From Riemerella anatipestifer (lineage in GTDB: Bacteria; Bacteroidota; Bacteroidia; Flavobacteriales; Weeksellaceae): a stretch of 64,000 nucleotides of DNA. The position numbers were made by a program, and so were the translations under genes. Within the stretch, counting starts at the first letter, position 1. Each line of letters opens with the position of its first letter. The notes under the pieces were generated by a model. The model saw only the letters and a list, made by a program, of their open reading frames with translations, did no database searches and had not been told where the DNA came from. The DNA is taken from assembly GCF_009670965.2 (NCBI RefSeq), contig NZ_CP073239.1, forward strand, positions 558,001 to 622,000, in the 5' to 3' direction. Positions 57,703 to 64,000 of this stretch are shown piece after piece.

Positions 57703-59466
57703 TTACATTCTATTTACCACACCAATGCCTAGTAATTCTAAACCTCTCTTAATGGTTTTCGCCGTAAGAGAAGAGAGTTTCAGACGCAAGTTTTTAACCG
57801 CTGCATCTTCCTGATTAAGGATAGGATTATTCTGATAGAAAGAGTTATATAACTTTACTAAATCATAAATATAATTAGCCAATTGTGCTGGACTAAGCGT
57901 TTCTGCCGCCTTAGAAACTACTGTTTTAAAGTTACCCAAATGCGTTATAAGCTCTTTTTCATAAGCATTGATTTCTATATCCTCTGCTAAATCCTGTGGT
58001 TCATAACTAGCTTTCTCTAACAACGATTGGATTCTAGCATAAGTATATTGGATAAATGGTCCTGTGTTACCATTAAAATCTATACTCTCCTCTGGATTAA
58101 ACAACATCTTCTTCTTAGGATCTACTTTGAGCATATAATACTTAAGAGCTCCCTGCCCTACAATTTCGTAAGAACGCTCCTTATCCTCTTCTGGCAAATG
58201 TTCTAGTTTCCCTAGTTCTTGAGCTTTTTCTTTAGCCGTGAGGTACATTTCCTGCATTAAATCGTCTGCATCTACCACTGTTCCCTCTCTTGATTTCATC
58301 TTTCCATGTGGCAATTCCACCATACCATAAGAAAGGTGATACAGATGCTCTGCCCAATCGTATCCTAGTTTTTTCAAGATTTTAAATAGCACTTGAAAGT
58401 GATAATCTTGCTCGTTTCCTACGGTATAAATCAGTTTTTGTATATCATTCTGTTTGAAGCGTTCCACCGCTGTTCCTAAATCCTGCGTCATATAAACGGA
58501 AGTACCATCACTACGCAATAATAACTTTTGGTCTAAACCTTCATCAGATAAATCACACCATACTGAGCCGTCCTCTTTCTGATACAATACTCCTTTAGAA
58601 AGTCCTTCTTGTATTAAATCCTTGCCTAGTATATAGGTATTACTTTCGTATTGGATTTGGTCAAAATCAACACCTAATCTTTTATAAGTTTCTCCAAAAC
58701 CATCGTAAACCCATTGGTTCATCTTCTGCCACAATTCACGCACTCGAGGATTTTCTTTCTCCCAATCTAGAAGCATCTTTTGTGCTTCCACAAAAATCGG
58801 AGCTTGCTTTTTAGCTTCATCTTCTCCTAAACCATTTTCTACAAGATTTTGGATTTCTTTCTTGTACTCTTGGTCAAATTTAACATAGTAATTTCCTACT
58901 AGCTTATCTCCCTTCAGCCCTGAATCAGCAGGAGTTTCTCCATTACCAAACTTTTCCCACGCCAACATAGACTTACAGATATGGATTCCTCTATCATTAA
59001 CAATTTGAGTTTTGATAACGTCGTACCCTGCTTCTTTCAGTATTTGAGCAACTGAATAACCCAAAAGAATATTTCTAATATGCCCTAAATGAAGTGGTTT
59101 ATTAGTATTAGGAGAAGAATACTCCACCATTACTGTTTGATTCTTTGGTGTAACTGTTCCAAAGTTTCGCTCTTCTGCTTTAAAACTTTCTATGAAGTAT
59201 TTATTTTTAACTTTAAGATTAAGAAAACCTTTGACTACATTAAAGCCTTCTACAAAATCACTAGAATTTATTATAGCCTCGCCTATCTCTTGCCCTAATG
59301 CATCTGGGCTCTTCTTAAGCTGTTTCACCAAAGGAAATATTACCACCGTAAAATCTCCTTCAAAATCTGTTTTATTTTCTTGTACTTCCAAAGTTATATT
59401 TGGAAGACCATACACAGACTCCACAACTTGAGCAATACTTTCCTTTATATACTCTTTAATATCCAT
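57703..59466 (-). CDS. argS: arginyl-tRNA synthetase
   Basis: 587 aa. N-terminal Arg-tRNA-synthetase domain (1-90), HIGH variant HLGH (126-129) in SPNTNKPLHLGHIRNILLG, KMSKS variant GKMKSREGT, and C-terminal anticodon-binding DALR-type domain (YELITHLGNF to RGLELLGI). Charges tRNA-Arg. A -7 element TATATTTG lies at 59496-59489. Confidence 0.98.
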   Translation of the reverse strand: MDIKEYIKESIAQVVESVYGLPNITLEVQENKTDFEGDFTVVIFPLVKQLKKSPDALGQEIGEAIINSSDFVEGFNVVKGFLNLKVKNKYFIESFKAEERNFGTVTPKNQTVMVEYSSPNTNKPLHLGHIRNILLGYSVAQILKEAGYDVIKTQIVNDRGIHICKSMLAWEKFGNGETPADSGLKGDKLVGNYYVKFDQEYKKEIQNLVENGLGEDEAKKQAPIFVEAQKMLLDWEKENPRVRELWQKMNQWVYDGFGETYKRLGVDFDQIQYESNTYILGKDLIQEGLSKGVLYQKEDGSVWCDLSDEGLDQKLLLRSDGTSVYMTQDLGTAVERFKQNDIQKLIYTVGNEQDYHFQVLFKILKKLGYDWAEHLYHLSYGMVELPHGKMKSREGTVVDADDLMQEMYLTAKEKAQELGKLEHLPEEDKERSYEIVGQGALKYYMLKVDPKKKMLFNPEESIDFNGNTGPFIQYTYARIQSLLEKASYEPQDLAEDIEINAYEKELITHLGNFKTVVSKAAETLSPAQLANYIYDLVKLYNSFYQNNPILNQEDAAVKNLRLKLSSLTAKTIKRGLELLGIGVVNRM

Positions 59467-59488
59467 TAATCATTTTGTTTTAACTCTG

Positions 59489-59496
59489 CAAATATA
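59489..59496 (-). promoter_or_regulatory. -7 element of argS
   Basis: TATATTTG on the minus strand, 22 nt before the argS ATG; no TTG at 19-21 nt upstream. Confidence 0.4.
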
Positions 59497-59503
59497 CACA
59501 AAT

Positions 59504-59530
59504 AAAAAACCACCCCGAAGAGTGGTTTTT
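59504..59530 (-). terminator. terminator of the susCD unit
   Basis: AAAAACCAC (59505-59513) pairs with GTGGTTTTT (59522-59530), 9 bp, followed on the minus strand by T. Confidence 0.8.
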
Positions 59531-59551
59531 ATGAATGTGAGAAAACACTAT

Positions 59552-61153
59552 CTAGTTTTTGTCCCAAATTAACTTAGTCGTTAATTTATCTCCTCCTACT
59601 GTTGTTTGTGCTGCTTTATAATTTTCTGGATTTAACGTAGCTAAATTTGTAGGGTATGTTACTCTATATGGTACATCTGTAAGACCTGCAACCAAGCTTT
59701 CAAATGTATAAGTCATATTCCCATCTTTATCAGGAGCTAAATATTTATTGGTCTGCCCTGGTTTTAGTAAGAAATTAGGATACCCCGTTCTTCTATATTC
59801 AGACCACGCTTCAACTGGTTGCATATAAAGCGCTATATATTTTTGTGTTATAACATTTTCTTGATTTGGAGCTGGTAAATTGCTTACAAAAGAATCAATA
59901 TCAGAAGTATTTACACCCCAGTTTTCCATAGAAGCCCTAACTCCTTTTTCATAATGTGTTCTATCCCATCCGTTAACTTCACTCAGTAAAAACTCTACTT
60001 CTGCATACTCCATAAAAGTAAGCGTTGCATCAGGTCTCATCACATTATACCCAAATATAGATGTTTTTCCATTTTCCGCCTGTTGTGGAGCAGATTCACT
60101 AGCAACACCATAAGGCATACCAACATAGTTATTTATATCACTTGACGGAGTATATCCATTAGTAGAAGTTAAGTCTACTGAAGTTCCTTTTGGTGCTGCC
60201 ATCTGTTGTAATCTCGGGTCAACCCCAAAATTACCCTTTTCCCCTTTTAGAGCCTTTATAAAAGTGTCTGAAACATGAAAATCTTCCCTTGCATCAACTA
60301 CAAAGGCCGTGTACAAAGGAGCAGCATATGTAGGGTCTGACTGGTAAGTTAATGTAGCATTATCTGCATTAGAGGTCATCACTCCAGAAGCTATAGCGTC
60401 AGTAATATGTGCCTCTGCTCCAGAAACTACTCCTTTGACTCTGTTTGCAATCCTAAGTCTTAATGAATTAGCAAACTTTTTCCACTTCTTAGAATCACCT
60501 GAAAATATTCTATCACCACTAGCATGAGAAGATACGAAAACAGGTTTCGATGTATCCATCATCTCTGATGCTTCTTTCAGCTCCTTAAGTATGTCTGCAT
60601 ATATCTTTTGCTGAGAAGCAAACTTAGGATTTGGATATTTCAAAACATCTAGCGCTTGAAAATCAGAGTCTTTAGAACCATAGGAATAATAAGGTACATC
60701 TCCATAAGTATCTACTAATTGAGAAAATATGTAGCTTAACATAATACGGGACATTGCTACCTGATTTTGATTAATACCATAAGCACTAACTGTATTAGCA
60801 GTTTCTGGATTTGTATTCAAATCTATAATAAATTTAAAATCTTTAGCTACTAGGTAATAATCTCTATAAAGGGACTGGTTGACATTTTCTCTAAAGCGAT
60901 ATCTATCCTCTTCAGTATAGTTTGTCTGAGCAGAATACTGCATCCACGGTAAGAAAAATCTACCTGAAGAAAATGCTCCCCTAGTAGCGTCCATAAGCTC
61001 CTTAACAGCAGAATTAAGAACAGCGGATGTAGGTGCTTGTGATGGATTATTAGGATTTTTATTTATTTCTTCAAAGTCCTGTCTACAACTAGTAAGAATA
61101 GTAACAGCCGACAATGAAGAAAGAATAGTTAAGTTATATAATATTTTTTTCAT
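59552..61153 (-). CDS. SusD/RagB family outer-membrane lipoprotein
   Basis: 533 aa. Lipobox ILTSC gives a lipoprotein signal peptide; EEINKNPNNPSQAPTSAVLN then helical TPR-like scaffold, and C-terminal EYAEVEFLLSEVNG. Surface lid of a TonB-dependent nutrient importer; partner of the SusC gene 7 nt upstream. No glycoside hydrolases are seen nearby, so glycan versus peptide substrate is unresolved. Confidence 0.92.
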   Translation of the reverse strand: MKKILYNLTILSSLSAVTILTSCRQDFEEINKNPNNPSQAPTSAVLNSAVKELMDATRGAFSSGRFFLPWMQYSAQTNYTEEDRYRFRENVNQSLYRDYYLVAKDFKFIIDLNTNPETANTVSAYGINQNQVAMSRIMLSYIFSQLVDTYGDVPYYSYGSKDSDFQALDVLKYPNPKFASQQKIYADILKELKEASEMMDTSKPVFVSSHASGDRIFSGDSKKWKKFANSLRLRIANRVKGVVSGAEAHITDAIASGVMTSNADNATLTYQSDPTYAAPLYTAFVVDAREDFHVSDTFIKALKGEKGNFGVDPRLQQMAAPKGTSVDLTSTNGYTPSSDINNYVGMPYGVASESAPQQAENGKTSIFGYNVMRPDATLTFMEYAEVEFLLSEVNGWDRTHYEKGVRASMENWGVNTSDIDSFVSNLPAPNQENVITQKYIALYMQPVEAWSEYRRTGYPNFLLKPGQTNKYLAPDKDGNMTYTFESLVAGLTDVPYRVTYPTNLATLNPENYKAAQTTVGGDKLTTKLIWDKN

Positions 61154-61160
61154 GATTTAA

Positions 61161-64000
61161 TTAAAATTTAAATTGTACATTAACTCCATATGTTCTTGTA
61201 GAAGGAAGAGAACCTCCTTCGATCCCTTGTATATTTCCAGAAGAGTAAGAAGCCATTTCAGGATCAAAGCTTTTCCAAGCTAACCCCCAAGTTAACAGAT
61301 TTCTTCCAAATGCAGATACTGTAACACCTTGAAATGGTCCTATCATACTTTTAGGTAATGAATATGATAATGTTACCTCTCTTAATTTCCAATAACTTGC
61401 ATCAAACACGTTCATCGCAGCTACCGTACCATAATGAGATGTTCCCCAATCTTGTGCAGAAATAACAATATCATTAGGAGTTCCGTCTGCCTTCACACCA
61501 GGGTTAATAACTCCTGTTTCTCTAACTCCATTAGCTGCTGTTTCCTCCAGCATACCTGAGTACATTCCCCACATATGAGAAATAGAATAGTAATTACCTC
61601 CTTTTTGTCTATCTACCAAAGCAGAAAGAGTAAACGATTTATACTTGAACGTACTTCTAATACCCATATTATAATCTGGAATAATTGACCCTAAAGATTT
61701 AATTTCAGACGGCACATAATAACCATTTTCATCTACAACCTTATTTCCTTTTGCATCATAAGTAAAATCTGTACCATAAATTTGGCCATATCTTTCTCCT
61801 TTTACAGCCTCAATACTTACTAAACCAAAAGGAACATTAGAGATTCTAAGAATATTATTGTCTCCATAAAGAGATAATAATTTATTATTATTCTTAGCAA
61901 AGTTCCATGTCAAATCCCAACTAAAGTTTTCTGTTTTGATAGGTGTAAGGTTAACAATTGCTTCTATACCTTTATTTTCCATACTACCTGCATTTCTTAT
62001 TATAGATGTATTACCTGAAGATGGGTCAACCTGTACAGGTGTTAGCAAGTCTGTTGTAACAGATCTATAATAAGTAACATCAAAGCCAAATCTTTTCTTG
62101 AACATACTCACTTCCAAACCTATCTCCTTAATCGTTCTCTGTTCAGGAATCAAATTTGGATTATTCTGAGTTCCAGGATACGAAAATCTAGGAAAATAAA
62201 AAGGTTGTCTTGTATCCAAGTATGTCTCCAAGGAATAAGGTGACGTATCATTAGCTGTTTTCGCCCAACCAGCTCTCAACTTACCGTAATTTAACCAACT
62301 AGCTTTAAGTAAGTCTGAAAAAACAAAACTTCCTGTCAAAGATGGATATGTTTCTCCTTTAGACACTGTAGAAAAATCATCTCTTCTTAGAGTTCCATCT
62401 ATGAATAATAAGTTTTTATACCCTAAAGATACAGAACCAAAAATACTATTTACTCTTCTTCTCTCTTGATAGTTGGTTACAGTAGAAGGCGTGTAACCAT
62501 TACCTAAATTATACAAACCAGGAACAACTAAACCTCCATTGGTTTGCCCTGCTAAAGAAGAGTATTTATTTTCTCTTCTATTTACACCAACAAAAGAACT
62601 AACACTAAAATCATTCAAAAACTTAGTATCATAGTGAAGTCGTCCTTCATAATTAAATTCTGTAAAATTTCTTTGAACTATTTGGTAATAAGATTGTGCT
62701 TGAGAGCCTACTGCTTGTCTTTGTTGTATTTCCAAACTATACGTATCACCATAGACATTTCCTGTCGCATATAAGCCTTTAGCTATCTCATATTTTAATC
62801 CAAAATTACCATAGAATCTATTTCTTCTATCATCAGCTGTATTTTCATAAACAGTCCAATAAGGGTTATCTGAGTATTTTGGTGTTGGATTTAAATATGA
62901 TGTTCTATTCCAAGGTCTTTGTCTTCCATTTGGCATTTTGTAGTCTCTAAGAGCAGCCATATCCAGCTGCCTTTGCCCCCATTGGAAAAACTTTTGAGCA
63001 ACCGAATTATCTGAATACCCTTGTTCAGGTCTATTAAAACCATTAGTAATAACATAATTGAATGTTCCATTCATACTAAGATCCTCTGTTAACTTGGAAT
63101 CCATATTAAAACCTAAAGTAGATCTTTCTAACTTGGAGTTAGGTACAATCCCCTCTGTTTTAACATTAGCCAAAGACAAACGTACATTAGTACCACTAAA
63201 AGATTTAGATAAAGATATGGAATTGTTATATGTAACACCTGTTCTAAAGAAATCTTCAACGTCATGCTGAGGAGCAACCCATGGAACTTCCTTTAAATAT
63301 TGATTTGGAAATTCGGGATCAAAAGCATTCCAAGGTAAATACATCAAATTAGGATTATATTTAGGTCCCCAAGATTCATCTACTGCATAACGAGCAATAT
63401 TATACTGTCTACCGTTTATGGTAACTTTCGGTAGAGTAGCACCTACGCCACCCCCGTACTCTTTTTGTAACCTAGGCATCACATTAATAGACTCCAAAGT
63501 AAGCCCCGTATTAAAGGTTATACTCGTTTTCCCAGACTTTGCTCTCTTTGTAGTATACATTATAACTCCATTTGCTGCCCTAGATCCATACAAAGCCGAA
63601 GCAGGCCCTCCTTTGAGGACGGTTACAGATTCTATATCGTCAGGGTTAATATCTGCAGAAGCATCTCCATAATCCCTACCTCCATATCCAGCTGCCGTAT
63701 TACTTCCATTATAGTTTGAGTTATCCAAAGGGATTCCATCAACGACAATTAGTGGCTTGTTATTACCTGTAACAGAATTAACTCCTCTTATACTAATTTT
63801 TGTAGATCCTCCCATAGAAGACGGCGCAGTAACTTGAACCCCAGCAACGTTTCCAGATAATGCTCCTACAGCATTCGTCTGCCTAGAGTCCGTTAACAAA
63901 CCTCCACTGACCTCTTGAGCTTGATACCCCAAAGCTTTTTTCTCTCTTTTAATACCTAAAGCAGTTACTACCACTCCTTCAATTTCAGTAGTTTTAGTAG
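61161..64000 (-). CDS. SusC/RagA-family TonB-linked outer-membrane protein (partial)
   Basis: Open through the right edge, so the N-terminus (signal, carboxypeptidase-like domain) is missing; at least 946 aa. The plug contains SVTGNNKPLIVVDGIPLDNS and VTVLKGGPASALYGSRAANG, the strongest SusC signature. The barrel ends in VNVQFKF. It precedes the SusD gene by 7 nt and forms one import complex. Confidence 0.93.
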   Translation of the reverse strand, partial: TKTTEIEGVVVTALGIKREKKALGYQAQEVSGGLLTDSRQTNAVGALSGNVAGVQVTAPSSMGGSTKISIRGVNSVTGNNKPLIVVDGIPLDNSNYNGSNTAAGYGGRDYGDASADINPDDIESVTVLKGGPASALYGSRAANGVIMYTTKRAKSGKTSITFNTGLTLESINVMPRLQKEYGGGVGATLPKVTINGRQYNIARYAVDESWGPKYNPNLMYLPWNAFDPEFPNQYLKEVPWVAPQHDVEDFFRTGVTYNNSISLSKSFSGTNVRLSLANVKTEGIVPNSKLERSTLGFNMDSKLTEDLSMNGTFNYVITNGFNRPEQGYSDNSVAQKFFQWGQRQLDMAALRDYKMPNGRQRPWNRTSYLNPTPKYSDNPYWTVYENTADDRRNRFYGNFGLKYEIAKGLYATGNVYGDTYSLEIQQRQAVGSQAQSYYQIVQRNFTEFNYEGRLHYDTKFLNDFSVSSFVGVNRRENKYSSLAGQTNGGLVVPGLYNLGNGYTPSTVTNYQERRRVNSIFGSVSLGYKNLLFIDGTLRRDDFSTVSKGETYPSLTGSFVFSDLLKASWLNYGKLRAGWAKTANDTSPYSLETYLDTRQPFYFPRFSYPGTQNNPNLIPEQRTIKEIGLEVSMFKKRFGFDVTYYRSVTTDLLTPVQVDPSSGNTSIIRNAGSMENKGIEAIVNLTPIKTENFSWDLTWNFAKNNNKLLSLYGDNNILRISNVPFGLVSIEAVKGERYGQIYGTDFTYDAKGNKVVDENGYYVPSEIKSLGSIIPDYNMGIRSTFKYKSFTLSALVDRQKGGNYYSISHMWGMYSGMLEETAANGVRETGVINPGVKADGTPNDIVISAQDWGTSHYGTVAAMNVFDASYWKLREVTLSYSLPKSMIGPFQGVTVSAFGRNLLTWGLAWKSFDPEMASYSSGNIQGIEGGSLPSTRTYGVNVQFKF

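Overview
The window reads as chromosome of a low-GC Bacteroidota bacterium of the family Weeksellaceae (Riemerella/Chryseobacterium type; genus assignment is from memory). Reasons: a flavobacterial 16S gene, promoters of the TTG-N20-TANNTTTG type, a type IX secretion C-terminal domain, a SusC/SusD pair, DUF3467 downstream of rpoC, and HU-related proteins of the Bacteroidetes 'histone-like' type. The 16S 3' end lacks the CCTCC anti-Shine-Dalgarno core.

Layout. 25-2150: start of an rrn operon on the minus strand (tandem promoters, 16S, tRNA-Ile; 23S lies beyond the left edge). 2284-8073: accessory region with a WYL regulator / phospholipase-D-like / RNA ligase cluster, a divergent uracil-DNA-glycosylase-like gene, and a tight minus-strand cluster of six small genes including a membrane-anchored GTPase. 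Beyond the first gene of that cluster lies a rod-like structured RNA candidate (8132-8278). 8547-15879: housekeeping genes (VanZ-like, gcvH, folB, gmk, yicC, enoyl-CoA hydratase, upp, ABC-F) and an outer-membrane protein gene broken by an in-frame TGA. 15982-21439: TonB-dependent receptor, small secreted protein and a large T9SS-secreted Asp-box protein. 21521-30088: DUF3467, rpoC, rpoB.

30419-56167 is bounded by two inverted copies of one module (A on plus, B on minus). Each module has a TTG-N20-TANNTTTG promoter, a ~500-nt leader with an (AC)n tract (7 versus 13 copies), several hairpins with compensatory changes, a terminator-like hairpin, a period-7 TTAGNNN palindromic array, an HU-related gene, a short array of ~22-bp spaced motifs that differ between modules, and a secreted protein with conserved ends and a divergent centre. 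This is the strongest candidate for an undescribed system. Between the modules lie pth, a GNAT-like gene, a PAP2 phosphatase, a bicarbonate-type SulP transporter with a beta-carbonic anhydrase, a surface polysaccharide cluster (39-47.6 kb) containing an MBOAT gene split at an A8 tract, a dihydroorotase, an M16 protease and a dienoyl-CoA-reductase-like SDR.

56303-64000: mtaB, argS, and a SusD/SusC nutrient-uptake pair whose SusC gene runs off the right edge.
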